DNA of 64,000 bases from Paenibacillus cellulositrophicus (GCF_009363095.1 NZ_CP045295.1:248001-312000), one strand, 5' to 3'. Positions 42,331 through 51,775 are shown, counted from the first letter of the stretch. A program made the numbers and translations. Notes: generated from the sequence alone by a model not told the origin.

Positions 42331-44693
42331 CTCAAATACCTGCCGATGATCGATTTTTCGTTTCTTTTCAACTGCTCTGGGGATCCGAGCGCAATAATAA
42401 ACCCACCATCACTGCCGCCTCCTGGCCCCAACTCTATAATATAATCGCAATTGCTTAACACAGCGGGGTCATGCTCAGTCACAATGACCGAATTCCCGTT
42501 CTCTGTTAATTCCAGCATCAGCTTGATTAGTTTTTCACTATCTGAAAAAGATAAGCCTGTTGTAGGCTCATCGAGAATATACAAACGATCCTTACCCGAT
42601 TGCTTACCAAGCTCTTTAGCGAGTTTAATCCTTTGAGACTCCCCGCCGGAAATGGTCGGTGTTTGCTGCCCCAGCTTAATATACCCCAGTCCCACTCGTT
42701 CAAGAGTGAAAAGTAAATGGCAGATATTCTTATCATATGCAGCACGTTCCTCATTTCCGAAAAAATCTATCGCTTCAGATACGCTCATTTCGAGGATTTG
42801 CCGTATATTTTTGCCTTCAATCGTTATTTCCATGGCTTCTTCTATAAAGCCTGTTCCTCCGCAAGCGTCACAATTTTGTTCGATATAGTTTCCAAAGCCC
42901 ACATGATATTTAATCACTTGATCACCTTTGCATTGACGGCATCCACCTTCGGAGTTCAGTGAAAATAATCCTGCTCCATATCCTCTCTCTATCGAATCAG
43001 ACGTGCTTGCAAACATTTTTCGGATCCGATCGTATATCCCCGTGTAAGTAGCCGGACAAGAGGTTCTGCTTCTTCCTATAGGTTTTTGATCAATGACCAA
43101 GCATTTCTTGATATGTTCAATTCCACTTACCCTTACATCGGATAAAAATACCGTTTCTTCGTCTTCATCTGTAATTGTAAGAAACTCTTTTAGTTTAGGA
43201 ACTAAGGTGCCTGAGATAAAACTCGATTTTCCACTGCCCGATACCCCAGCGATCCCTACCATTACCCCGAGGGGGATTCGTACAGTTAAGTGGCGAAGAT
43301 TATGTAAGCATGCATTTTCAATCGTCAGCATTTTTTCAGGGTTTATCTTAGAATATGTCTGCTTTACCTGCAGCTTTTTTTGATCGGCTAGATATGGCGA
43401 GGTTCTCGATAATTCACAGGTCATAAAATCGTCGAAGCTGCCTTGAAAGATACGATGACCTCCAAAAATTCCAGCATCAGGTCCTAGATCAATGATATAA
43501 TCTGCAGCACGCATAAAATTTTCATCGTGCTCAACAGCAATTACCGTATTCCCCCGATTAACCAGATTTTGAATAATTTGAATGAGCTTTGCTTTCTCAA
43601 TTTCATGCAAACCAATGGTCGGCTCATCGAATATAAAGATAATGGAATCCATCTGAGCAATGATAGAGGAAGCGAGGAACAAGCGTTGTATTTCGCCACC
43701 CGACAAGGTTGGGACAGGTCGCGACAATGAAAGATGGTGAAGGCCCACATCAATCATACAATCCAACTTAAGATGAATCTCGTTGATAAGCGTCATACCG
43801 AATAACTCAGAGTTTTCCTTTGTTAAAAAATCATTCAAATCTCTAATATACATATTCTCCAGATCTGTTATGGTTTTTCCGGCTATTGTTGTATGCATTG
43901 CCTGTTCACCCAAGCCGGCTCCTCCACATTTGCTGCACGGTTCCTTCTTTCCGTACGCTTCAGATAAAATGCCATTTTGCCTGCCGCTAATTTCACCATA
44001 TTTAAATCCATTCAACAGCCAAGGAATGACACCCTGAAAACTTGTCTTTCCATGATCTCCATATTTTAAAGCTAACAGTTGTTCATTGTTCAAAGTATGA
44101 AGTGGTTGCGTTACAGTCAGTCCATGATATGAACAAAATTCGTCTAACCTCTTTCTGGCTCCTCCCCGATATAGCAACCGTTCAACTAATAGATCTTTTA
44201 ACTGTGTTCTTCCATCAGAGAATATCTTATCTTCATTAATGGAATACACGTTTCCATTACCTAAGCACTTTACGCACATTCCTTTCGGTGAGTTCCTCAG
44301 GAACATGTCCATGCTTAGGGAAAGCCCATCGTCGTAATTGGGATCTCTCTTGCCATATGTAGCAAATAAAACGGCGAGCATATTTCCAATCTTTGTCCGC
44401 GTTCCAACCGTGCTACGTGGATTGGATTGGCGAATAATTCTTTGTTCCACTGCGACGGTAGGAGCTAGACCTGTGATTTGATCAAAAGTCGGTGCGGCGT
44501 CCACCATAAACTGCGTACCCGAAAACATGAGGTATCGGCGTTTACCCTCCTCATACAATGTGTCGAATGCAAGACTGGATTTCCCGCTACCGGATACTCC
44601 GGTTATCACGGTCAATTTACCTCGTGGAATTCTAATATCGATATTTTTCAAATTATGAACCCGTGCACCCTTAATTTCGATAAATTTGTTCAT
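42327..44693 (-). CDS. UvrA2-like ABC ATPase (excinuclease subunit A paralogue)
   Basis: About 788 residues from an ATG at 44693, against about 940 for true UvrA. Two ATPase modules are present: Walker A GVSGSGKSS at about 32-40 and again near 455, signatures LSGGEIQRLFLASSI and ISGGESQRIKLAKEL, and Walker B IFIFDEPTIGLHE and LYILDEPTTGLSF. Zinc-type CxxC pairs CVKCLGNG, CSKCGGAG, CRQCKGD and CDACGGTG are kept. The shorter length is expected for UvrA2/DrrC-type proteins that lack the UvrB-binding domain and protect against DNA-binding drugs. It forms a two-gene unit with a serine hydrolase. Confidence 0.92.
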   Translation of the reverse strand: MNKFIEIKGARVHNLKNIDIRIPRGKLTVITGVSGSGKSSLAFDTLYEEGKRRYLMFSGTQFMVDAAPTFDQITGLAPTVAVEQRIIRQSNPRSTVGTRTKIGNMLAVLFATYGKRDPNYDDGLSLSMDMFLRNSPKGMCVKCLGNGNVYSINEDKIFSDGRTQLKDLLVERLLYRGGARKRLDEFCSYHGLTVTQPLHTLNNEQLLALKYGDHGKTSFQGVIPWLLNGFKYGEISGRQNGILSEAYGKKEPCSKCGGAGLGEQAMHTTIAGKTITDLENMYIRDLNDFLTKENSELFGMTLINEIHLKLDCMIDVGLHHLSLSRPVPTLSGGEIQRLFLASSIIAQMDSIIFIFDEPTIGLHEIEKAKLIQIIQNLVNRGNTVIAVEHDENFMRAADYIIDLGPDAGIFGGHRIFQGSFDDFMTCELSRTSPYLADQKKLQVKQTYSKINPEKMLTIENACLHNLRHLTVRIPLGVMVGIAGVSGSGKSSFISGTLVPKLKEFLTITDEDEETVFLSDVRVSGIEHIKKCLVIDQKPIGRSRTSCPATYTGIYDRIRKMFASTSDSIERGYGAGLFSLNSEGGCRQCKGDQVIKYHVGFGNYIEQNCDACGGTGFIEEAMEITIEGKNIRQILEMSVSEAIDFFGNEERAAYDKNICHLLFTLERVGLGYIKLGQQTPTISGGESQRIKLAKELGKQSGKDRLYILDEPTTGLSFSDSEKLIKLMLELTENGNSVIVTEHDPAVLSNCDYIIELGPGGGSDGGFIIALGSPEQLKRNEKSIIGRYLR

Positions 44694-44797
44694 AGTATGC
44701 TGCCTTTCATAATATTTTATCTTAAACCCATCCATGGGAGGCAGGCTTCTTTAATGATTCGTACCGACTCCGCTTCCAGAGATTTCGCGTGATGTAG

Positions 44798-44815
44798 AAA
44801 GGGAATCATCCCTTT
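44798..44815. terminator. Short hairpin upstream of the next serine hydrolase stop
   Basis: AAAGGGA-atca-TCCCTTT followed on the plus strand by TTCTT; on the minus strand it follows the serine hydrolase stop by three bases, with only a weak T-run. A modest terminator candidate. Confidence 0.45.
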
Positions 44816-44818
44816 TTC

Positions 44819-45865
44819 TTAGATGTCAAATGACCCCTTATAATTGCTTTCAAGGACGATTTCGATAAGTTGTTTTGTTATCGTGTAAACAGGTGTTGAG
44901 TCAAAATTACTTAGCAGAATAATTGTTATATCATCGGGTATGATTCGACTGTACTCAGAACTAAAGCCATTTATTCCGCCGGAATGGTGAACTCTTAACC
45001 TACTTAACAGGAGATTCGTATAATCATCTTCTGTTATAAACCAACCATATCCGTAGTTATTCAAATTAGGGTTAAATAATAATCTTGTAAATTCTTCACT
45101 GAATATATATTTTTTTTCAGATATAGCTCGATCCCATAAAAAAAGGTCCTCTATTGTAGAATATAAGTTACCGGCTCCATATGCAGTAGACATATCTATA
45201 AATTCGGTGTTACTAACTTCCCCCCACATACTATAACCAGATGCTCTATCCTTGAGTATGGTTCTGAAATTATCACATCCGGTAGAATACATTGATAGCG
45301 GCTCCAATAGGTAAATTCTTAAATAGTCCTCATAGCTCATTCCTGAAATCTTCTCAAGTATGTATGCCAATAAAATATAACCAGCATTACTGTACGAAAA
45401 TTGTTCGCCTGGTTCAGATAATAGTGGCAATTCTTTAATGCGCTCCACTAACTTTTCTGCTGAATTATAAAGCCTCATAGAATGAAAATAGTTTAAGTTT
45501 GAAATCCCTGAGGTATGTGTTAGAAGGCGGTGAACTGAGATGGACTGTCCATTCGGATAATCGAAAAGATACTTATTTATTCCTTCATGAATATTTAGAT
45601 TATTCACTTCAAAAAGATGCAATATCGCAACAGCGGTAAACTGCTTCGTCATTGATCCAATTCTAAATTTCGTTTTTGCATAGTTAGGTACGTTATGTTC
45701 CAGGTTAGAGTACCCATACCCTTTAGATAATAATACTTCTCCTTTTTGGGCCACAAGAACAGTCCCATTAAAATATCCAGAGAAATATGATTCCCAAGTT
45801 AAGTGTGATTTCATATATTGATCTATTTTTTGAGCGATTGAAGCGATCTTTATCATCTCTTTCAT
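44819..45865 (-). CDS. Serine hydrolase, class C beta-lactamase superfamily
   Basis: A 348-residue protein with all three motifs: Ser71-M-T-Lys74 in FRIGSMTKQFTAVAI, Tyr158-S-Asn160 in FSYSNAGY, and HSGGINGF near residue 300. Known members include esterases, D-aminopeptidases and penicillin-binding protein-like hydrolases. No signal peptide is evident, so true beta-lactam hydrolysis outside the cell is unlikely. It is a second, only distantly similar, serine hydrolase on the far side of the UvrA-like gene; both point the same way. Confidence 0.9.
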   Translation of the reverse strand: MKEMIKIASIAQKIDQYMKSHLTWESYFSGYFNGTVLVAQKGEVLLSKGYGYSNLEHNVPNYAKTKFRIGSMTKQFTAVAILHLFEVNNLNIHEGINKYLFDYPNGQSISVHRLLTHTSGISNLNYFHSMRLYNSAEKLVERIKELPLLSEPGEQFSYSNAGYILLAYILEKISGMSYEDYLRIYLLEPLSMYSTGCDNFRTILKDRASGYSMWGEVSNTEFIDMSTAYGAGNLYSTIEDLFLWDRAISEKKYIFSEEFTRLLFNPNLNNYGYGWFITEDDYTNLLLSRLRVHHSGGINGFSSEYSRIIPDDITIILLSNFDSTPVYTITKQLIEIVLESNYKGSFDI

Positions 45866-45939
45866 TTGATTTCTGTTAACGTGATATTAAAGAAGTTCGT
45901 GAATACTCCACCTCAAAATGTATTCAAGAAACGATTGAA

Positions 45940-45961
45940 TTATCCTGCCCGTTAGATTAAT
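45940..45961 (-). repeat. Family 2 repeat core
   Basis: Plus strand TTATCCTGCCCGTTAGATTA; on the minus strand CTAACGGGCAGGATAA. It lies between the ABC permease stop (46077) and the serine hydrolase start, without an obvious hairpin. Confidence 0.65.
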
Positions 45962-46076
45962 CCCTTCATACTTCATTCCGATATTCTCCATAACTTTAAA
46001 GGTGCAGGATTTCCCGTCATTACTAAAGCAAATCCGCGATTTGACTCATTTTTTTGTAAAATTGAGAACCTAAAAC

Positions 46077-46835
46077 TTAGGCATCTCGTTTACGGAAAAG
46101 TACAATAGCTACTGTAATAAAGATCAGTGTCCATAACATTGAAATGCCTGCCCCTTGCATGGGAGTAAGGAAATTTAATTTAACAGAGGAAGGCGGCAAA
46201 TACATATAATATCCTGCCGTATCTGGAAAGAATTTCCTTATCCTAGGTGGAAAATCTCTCGTCAATGGACTGACAACGAAATAATAACCAAGCAGCACTA
46301 CTAAAGCAGGAGTGGTTCTTCTAAATAAAGCACCTATAGCTGCACTAAGAAGTGTGGTACATGTTAGATAACCTGTTGTACCTAATAGTGTTTTTATCAT
46401 CGTGTCTATTTCAATCACTACTGCTGTGTCTCTCATCATCGTAAAAGTATATAGAACACCTGAAGCAGCCATAATAAATGCCGCAGGAATGGTTATAATG
46501 GCCAATGCAAAATGCTTCGTGGATAATTGAACCCCCCGCCAAGGTATCGTAGTTAAAGTACTTCGAATCTGTCCACCAGTGTACTCCGAACAAGTAGCTA
46601 GTATACCAAGAATAATGAACCCTGCTTGAAGATATCTCATAGAAGCAAGTCCTATATTCAGTATACTTTGCGTTCCTGCTGCCCCTTGTAGACCAACAGA
46701 AGTAAAAGCTGCAGCTAACAGTAAATTAAGAATGAATGTACCTGTAAGAGTGAGCCATATTGAAGGTAGTGTAACTAATTTATCCAGTTCAGCGCCAAGG
46801 ATTCGTGTTATCTTTTTACTCGAAGGGAAACTCAT
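46077..46835 (-). CDS. ABC-2 type transporter permease
   Basis: A 252-residue membrane protein with six predicted spans. CSEYTGGQIRSTLTTIPWRG is the coupling-helix region typical of ABC-2 permeases that work with a separate ATPase. The last residues IVLFRKRDA are also characteristic. It overlaps the upstream permease by four bases (ATGA). With its partner and the ATPase it probably exports or expels a peptide or drug, under control of the adjacent two-component system. Confidence 0.88.
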   Translation of the reverse strand: MSFPSSKKITRILGAELDKLVTLPSIWLTLTGTFILNLLLAAAFTSVGLQGAAGTQSILNIGLASMRYLQAGFIILGILATCSEYTGGQIRSTLTTIPWRGVQLSTKHFALAIITIPAAFIMAASGVLYTFTMMRDTAVVIEIDTMIKTLLGTTGYLTCTTLLSAAIGALFRRTTPALVVLLGYYFVVSPLTRDFPPRIRKFFPDTAGYYMYLPPSSVKLNFLTPMQGAGISMLWTLIFITVAIVLFRKRDA

Positions 46836-47581
46836 GATGCAACGTCCCTTCTATGGAATACGATAGCTGCAGCAATGAAAAGAACGACGACCCAGGCAAA
46901 CATGACTAAACCGCCTGTGAACGGGGTGAGAAATCTATTGCTCAGAAACATAAACATTTCAAAGCCGGCCCGATCCGGTAAGTATAACGCCAACTTTGTA
47001 ACCTTAGAAAGCAGGAAACTGAATGATACAAAGGATGTATTTATGATGAGCACAGCAAGCGGGATCATGCCATGTTTTGTTAGAACAGTAATCCCAAATG
47101 CTAAAAGAGCAGTGAATGCCCAGAAACATACTGCACCGAGCAGTTTAGGCCATTCAAATGCAGGGGTGTACTCGCCAAGAACAAGATGCGTAGCAGACAC
47201 CGTTGTCATAATAGCCACCACACTAAGCAGTATGCTGATCACTGTCACAGCGCCTGCTTTTGCCAGCAAAAAATGAAGCCTTGATGAAACAACCGTTAAA
47301 CTTGTTGTAATCTGTTGTCCTCCACCGGATTCACTGCTCTCTGTTAAATACTCACTGCTGACAGCAAGCACACCAAGAATAATGACACCTTGCACACCGA
47401 GAGCTAATCCAATATAGCCAACTTCCGATAGCCGTGTGCTAACTCCAGCTATAATCTCCTCTTTTTGTGCCATACTGTCCAAGGCGGCAATGACCGCTGG
47501 GGCAAATGCTCCGATCAGAAAGGCAAGCCAAATTCCCGGCAGGGAGAACAATTTAGATAGTTCCGCATTGAACGCTCTCAT
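46832..47581 (-). CDS. ABC-2 type transporter permease
   Basis: A 249-residue permease with six spans and the coupling segment VSSEYLTESSESGGGQQITT, followed by SLTVVSSRL. It ends VFHRRDVAS. Overlap with the ATPase gene upstream and with the second permease downstream is four bases each, so all three are translationally coupled. The arrangement ATPase-permease-permease with ~250-residue permeases resembles immunity or bacitracin/lantibiotic-type exporters, but the substrate is unknown. Confidence 0.88.
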   Translation of the reverse strand: MRAFNAELSKLFSLPGIWLAFLIGAFAPAVIAALDSMAQKEEIIAGVSTRLSEVGYIGLALGVQGVIILGVLAVSSEYLTESSESGGGQQITTSLTVVSSRLHFLLAKAGAVTVISILLSVVAIMTTVSATHLVLGEYTPAFEWPKLLGAVCFWAFTALLAFGITVLTKHGMIPLAVLIINTSFVSFSFLLSKVTKLALYLPDRAGFEMFMFLSNRFLTPFTGGLVMFAWVVVLFIAAAIVFHRRDVAS

Positions 47582-48291
47582 ACAACATCACCTGCAAGTC
47601 CAGATGTCAGGGCAAAAAAGGCTTCCTCTAGTGTGGAATGGTTACCTATTACTTCTTCCAATGTTCCATCTGCAACGATTTTTCCATGATGAATAATCAC
47701 CACATCATCAACAGTCTCTGCAAGCTCTCCCATGAGATGACTGGATAGCAACACCGTATTACCAGACGCAGCACGTTCACGTAAAAATGTCCGAATCCAG
47801 CGAATTCCTTCCGGGTCGAGGCCGTTTACAGGCTCATCTAAAACCAATATTTTGGGATCGCCAAGCAGTGCAGCTGCCATCCCAAGTCTTCTCCCCATAC
47901 CAAGGGAATACTTCCCAACTCTCTTACCAGCTGCATTCGTAAGACCTACTATATCCAGCACTTCCTCGACACGTGAGCGAGACAATCCTGCGGCGTGTGC
48001 CATCCAAAGCAAGTGCGCCCGTCCTGTTCGCATACGATGAGCTCCAGATCCATCAAGTGCGGCACCTACTGTGGTTAGAGGATTATGTAATTCTGCGAAT
48101 GGCTTCCCATCAATTAGTGCATTTCCTGAGGTGGCTCGATCTAACCCAAGCAATATTCGAAGAGTAGAACTTTTACCTGCCCCATTTGGACCTAAAAAAC
48201 CAGTTACTCTACCTGGTCTAGCTTTAAAGCTGATACCTGATAAGATTTCTTGAGTCCCGCGATGTTTGACGAGGTTATTAAATGTAAGCAA
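47578..48291 (-). CDS. ABC transporter ATP-binding protein
   Basis: About 237 residues from a TTG at 48291 with AAAGGAAG eight bases upstream (a GTG at 48300 would begin inside that site). Walker A GPNGAGKSS is near 40, the signature is YSLGMGRRLGMAAAL (LGMGR in place of LSGGQ, a known variant), Walker B ILVLDEPVNGLDP and switch His LLSSHLM. It energises the two permeases downstream. The sensor kinase and response regulator genes precede it on the same strand. Confidence 0.9.
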   Translation of the reverse strand: MLTFNNLVKHRGTQEILSGISFKARPGRVTGFLGPNGAGKSSTLRILLGLDRATSGNALIDGKPFAELHNPLTTVGAALDGSGAHRMRTGRAHLLWMAHAAGLSRSRVEEVLDIVGLTNAAGKRVGKYSLGMGRRLGMAAALLGDPKILVLDEPVNGLDPEGIRWIRTFLRERAASGNTVLLSSHLMGELAETVDDVVIIHHGKIVADGTLEEVIGNHSTLEEAFFALTSGLAGDVV

Positions 48292-48383
48292 CCATAACAC
48301 TTCCTTTCTGTTATGGTTCTAATTATAAAGAAGCAAGGTTACATCTCGGTTATCATGCTGTTTACTTCTGGGTTAACTCTAGG

Positions 48384-49394
48384 TTAAGCTCTACCAATAG
48401 CTACTCTTGTACCATTTTCATTGGATGTAAAGTCAGCTTTCAGCTTCATTCTTTTCAACATATAATTTGAAGCTGATAAACCAATCCCTTCTCCGCCCTC
48501 ATAGGATGAGTTATCCATACCTGGACCTCTGTCTGCAACAATAATCAGTTCTTTTTCTACGTCAACCACAATGTTTGTATATTTCCCCTCTGCTGCATGG
48601 CGAATAATATTCTGAAATAAATTATCCAGAACTCGTGTCATCCATTTAGGATCTGCTTCCCAATAAAAAGTCTCCTCTGTCGGTAAATCAACCTCGAGCT
48701 GAATTTCTTTTTCTTCAAATAGAGGATACCACGCAGCAACTGATGCTCTTACTAAACGTCCGATATCTGTTGAAGTGGTTTGATAAGGATGTTTCCCTGA
48801 TGTAAGCAATGTGTAGGAAAATAAATCATCCATTAGATCTCCGACTCTAGTAATCGTATGGTTTATCTCTGTTAATGAGTTCAGTCCTTCTAAACTTATA
48901 GATTCTTTATTTAATCGGGTGATGTGTCCTCTCAAAATAGTAAGTGGCGTTCGTAAATCGTGAGATAAATTCGCAATGAGTCGTTGTCGTAATAACTCCT
49001 CTTCATACTCTCGCTTGCGACTGTCTTCAAGCTGCTGAATCATCCAATTAAAAGAACTTCCTAACTGGTCAATCTCATCCATACGATCCGCTTGAACTGA
49101 TATGGGTTTAGGAAATGAGTTATTTTTAGCTGAAGATGACATGACTTCCTGTAAGCGGGCGAGACGTTTTTGAAGTTTCAAGAAAAACAGCCAAGATAAT
49201 ATAACAAATGCGACCATAATAAAACCAAACAATAGCACGGAAACGTAAAACAGATTTAACGTATTTACATTTTTTTCATGCGTATTTGAAACCCCAAAAA
49301 ACGAACTGATGAAAATAAGCATTATCGGAGGAAGAAAGATAAATAGAAAATGTACTTTTAGAAACCGACGAAATAATGATCTATTCTGTTTCAT
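48384..49394 (-). CDS. Membrane sensor histidine kinase
   Basis: A 336-residue kinase. Two membrane segments lie at about 12-30 and 45-70, separated by a very short extracytoplasmic loop of about a dozen residues. That resembles intramembrane-sensing kinases that detect envelope damage or a transporter rather than a soluble ligand. A HAMP-like linker follows, then the phospho-acceptor His in NLSHDLRTPLTILRGHI, N box LFQNIIRHA, and DRGPGMD with GEGIGLS. It overlaps the response regulator by four bases. Confidence 0.91.
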   Translation of the reverse strand: MKQNRSLFRRFLKVHFLFIFLPPIMLIFISSFFGVSNTHEKNVNTLNLFYVSVLLFGFIMVAFVILSWLFFLKLQKRLARLQEVMSSSAKNNSFPKPISVQADRMDEIDQLGSSFNWMIQQLEDSRKREYEEELLRQRLIANLSHDLRTPLTILRGHITRLNKESISLEGLNSLTEINHTITRVGDLMDDLFSYTLLTSGKHPYQTTSTDIGRLVRASVAAWYPLFEEKEIQLEVDLPTEETFYWEADPKWMTRVLDNLFQNIIRHAAEGKYTNIVVDVEKELIIVADRGPGMDNSSYEGGEGIGLSASNYMLKRMKLKADFTSNENGTRVAIGRA

Positions 49395-50068
49395 AGTTTC
49401 ACCCGGTAGCCTATTCCCTTCAACGTTTCGATAATCTCTGGGGAATCTGGATTACGTTCCAACTTTTGACGTAGTCGACGGATATGCACCATTACTGTTT
49501 TATCACCCGTTATATAAGCTTCTTTCCAAACTGCTTCATAAATTTGTTCTTTAGGTAAAACTTGATTAGGATGGCGTAAGAAATACATTAAAATTTGATG
49601 TTGTTTCCCTGTCAATATAATTTCTTCACCTGTGCGTTTGTCAAATACCATTTGGCCTTCTGGATCTACTTCAATATGATTTCCTAATAAAATGCGTTCG
49701 GAATGTGTGACACCACTTCGACGGATTAATACTTCCAATCTTGCAACTAATTCATCCGTATGGAATGGTTTCGTTAAATAGTCATCAGCAAATTGTAAGC
49801 CATCTACCTTATCATCGATCGATGTTCGAGCGGATAACAGCAAAATAGGAACCGCAGGAGCTGCCTTTTTTAATCGTTTTCCCACAGTAAAACCATCTAA
49901 ACCAGGTAACATGATATCCAATATAACGATCTCATGCTGATTTACTTCTTTCTCGGCTTCTTCACCAGAAATCAGCCACTGAACTGAAAATCCTCGCTTT
50001 TCCAATTCTTCTTTTAGCAGGCTGCCTATCTTCTCATTATCTTCAATATATAATATGGTTCTTTTCAA
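49391..50068 (-). CDS. OmpR/PhoB family response regulator
   Basis: A 225-residue regulator. Receiver residues: acidic pair in LYIEDNE, phospho-acceptor Asp in IVILDIMLPGLDG, Thr/Ser in LLSAR and Lys in YLTKPFH. The DNA-binding domain has LTGKQHQILMYFLRHPNQVL and KTVMVHIRRLRQKLE. It is the first gene of a five-gene unit: regulator, kinase, ATPase, permease, permease. It most likely turns on the transporter in response to an antimicrobial peptide or cell-wall stress (inference from the BceRS-like arrangement). Confidence 0.93.
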   Translation of the reverse strand: MKRTILYIEDNEKIGSLLKEELEKRGFSVQWLISGEEAEKEVNQHEIVILDIMLPGLDGFTVGKRLKKAAPAVPILLLSARTSIDDKVDGLQFADDYLTKPFHTDELVARLEVLIRRSGVTHSERILLGNHIEVDPEGQMVFDKRTGEEIILTGKQHQILMYFLRHPNQVLPKEQIYEAVWKEAYITGDKTVMVHIRRLRQKLERNPDSPEIIETLKGIGYRVKL

Positions 50069-50278
50069 GTAACATCCCCCTCTCTAAATTGAGTTCATCA
50101 CTAGCCAGATTAACACAATATAAATAATCGTTTCCAGTTAAGACAATTTTATTGTTCGCTTACTCTTGTGGTCTTACTTTAATGCTGCTTGTTCATTTTT
50201 CGGATTATCCCAGCCCTCAAAAATGTTTTTTTACTTCTGCATGGCAAATACATCAGGATCATGTGATACCTCAAAAAT

Positions 50279-50307
50279 GAAGCTGCCGGTCAGCAACCGG
50301 CAGCTTC
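50279..50307 (-). terminator. Strong terminator of the DinB gene
   Basis: GAAGCTGCCGGT-cagca-ACCGGCAGCTTC, a perfect 12-pair stem. On the minus strand it is followed by ATTTTTGAGG. The DinB stop lies about 33 bases upstream. A family 2 core, ACTATGGTATCCCGTTAGCT (50327 on), overlaps the DinB stop codon. Confidence 0.85.
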
Positions 50308-50339
50308 ATACTTGTAAGCTATTCAACTATGGTATCCCG

Positions 50340-50792
50340 TTAGCTTAGTCGTTCATTCATTTGTTTAAGGTGATGAAAATCGTGGTCAATGAATATCTTC
50401 AAGTATTTATCCACTGTAAACTGACGTTTTCCAGAACCAATTGTGAACTTAGCATTACTGTCGATTCCAGATATGGCTTTAATTAATATTCTTCGATTCA
50501 GGACAAACTCATCTATTAAAGAACCAGTTGTAGTAAAAACACTTATGTATTCGATGGCTTCTCTATTATGTAAGTCATGATTAGGGAATGCGTTCAAGTT
50601 TGCACCCTCATTCATATAGGGGACATGATTCTGTAAAATGAACTTATCCCAATAATATAGATGTCCTATGATTTCCTTGACTGACCACTTACCTTCACTT
50701 ATTGGCTCAAGAAGACGTTGTTCATCGAATTCCTTATACTTTAGTATTTCTTCTGCTGTCTGATCATAACTTAAAGCTGCTTTATTACTCAT
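50340..50792 (-). CDS. DinB family protein
   Basis: A 150-residue four-helix-bundle protein of the DinB/YfiT type. Metal-ligand histidines appear as expected: one in IGHLYYWDKF and two in DHDFHHLKQM. Many members are small thiol-dependent transferases or unknown stress proteins. The stop codon falls inside a family 2 repeat core, so the last residues may vary among relatives. It stands alone with its own terminator. Confidence 0.9.
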   Translation of the reverse strand: MSNKAALSYDQTAEEILKYKEFDEQRLLEPISEGKWSVKEIIGHLYYWDKFILQNHVPYMNEGANLNAFPNHDLHNREAIEYISVFTTTGSLIDEFVLNRRILIKAISGIDSNAKFTIGSGKRQFTVDKYLKIFIDHDFHHLKQMNERLS

Positions 50793-50892
50793 TTATTAAC
50801 CTCCATTTCAGATATGGATAAGTTAATTTAACCCAATAACAACGCATATGTAAAGAACGTTAGTTATGACTTTTGTGCCTCGGATTACATGG

Positions 50893-50972
50893 GGTTTTGA
50901 CAACAACATATATCAAAACACAAAAAAACCGCGGCTAAGCGGCACTAAAGGCAAATATGTTCTTGTCGACGG
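50893..50972 (-). repeat. Family 1 repeat, copy with altered hairpin
   Basis: GACAACAACATATAT (50899-50913), an A-run, the hairpin CCGC-ggctaa-GCGG, then ATATGTTCTTGTCG (50955-50968). The minus strand reads the hairpin followed by seven T residues. It lies about 95 bases downstream of the metallo-hydrolase stop, beyond that gene's own terminator. Confidence 0.75.
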
Positions 50973-51033
50973 ACGTCCAGCTCTTCGCAGAGTTCATTCG
51001 TAGGCAGCAGCCAAGCTTGAGGAGAAAAGGAAA

Positions 51034-51059
51034 AACCAGCTTCCGCGCGGAAGCTGGTT
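51034..51059 (-). terminator. Terminator of the metallo-hydrolase gene
   Basis: AACCAGCTTCC-gcgc-GGAAGCTGGTT, an 11-pair perfect stem that ends at the stop of the gene. On the minus strand it runs into TTTTTCC. Confidence 0.9.
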
Positions 51060-51064
51060 GGCTG

Positions 51065-51715
51065 CTAATTATACTCCATCGTCACGGTCCCGGCATATTG
51101 GGGCACGTTCTCCTTGGACAAGTTCAGCGTTTGAACGTGAGTCGTCTTCGCCTCTACAGCCTGAAGAAACTTATCCACCTTAGCGAAGAACAATCGTCCG
51201 AGTAGGCCGAGCGCCTTCGTGCTGTAGTGCATCGGAATCGCCACGGTCGCCTGCAATTGCCGCATCACCTGTGCCGCCTCCGCCCCGTCCAGCGTCATCC
51301 TTCCGCCCACGGGAACGAGGAGGACATCCACCGGGCCGATGGCGTTCACTTGCTCCTCTGTTAACAGATGGCCCAGATCCCCGCAGTGACAGATCGTCAA
51401 CCCGTCCATCCGGAAGCGGAACACGATGTTCGGGCCTCTTTTCTGACCGTTCACCTTGTCGTGGAACGTGCGAAAGCCGCTAATATCCACGTCTCCTACG
51501 CTGTACTCCTTCGGCTCGTTCACGACCAAGTAATCGCCTGAGGCGGCTTGAATCTTATTGTGATCGCCGTGATCGTGGGTCACGACGACGATGTCCGATT
51601 CGATCGGGACCGGCATGCGGTAGCCGAGGAACTTGTAGTAAGGATCGATAAGAATCCTGGTTCCGGCGTCCGAGGTGAACTGGAATGACGAATGGCCATA
51701 CCACTTGATCTGCAT
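51065..51715 (-). CDS. MBL-fold metallo-hydrolase (UPF0173/YtkL-like)
   Basis: A 216-residue metallo-beta-lactamase fold protein. The zinc motif HxHxDH is His47-D-His49-G-Asp51-His52 in VVTHDHGDHNK. Further ligands are His in TICHCGDLGHL and His in AIPMHYSTKALG. This is the short UlaG/UPF0173 type that acts on small molecules or RNA-like substrates rather than on beta-lactams. It lies downstream of a remnant MFS gene; the coding sequence is GC-rich. Confidence 0.92.
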   Translation of the reverse strand: MQIKWYGHSSFQFTSDAGTRILIDPYYKFLGYRMPVPIESDIVVVTHDHGDHNKIQAASGDYLVVNEPKEYSVGDVDISGFRTFHDKVNGQKRGPNIVFRFRMDGLTICHCGDLGHLLTEEQVNAIGPVDVLLVPVGGRMTLDGAEAAQVMRQLQATVAIPMHYSTKALGLLGRLFFAKVDKFLQAVEAKTTHVQTLNLSKENVPQYAGTVTMEYN

Positions 51716-51775
51716 GATTTGATGCGCTCCTTTCGTTTATCGGGTCGCGACTCCGGCCCCTTGTTCCCCTGAAAC

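Noticed and set aside
41368..45865. True secreted beta-lactamases
   Set aside because: Both SxxK proteins lack signal peptides, and one lacks a clear YxN and third motif; they are better described as serine hydrolases of that superfamily.
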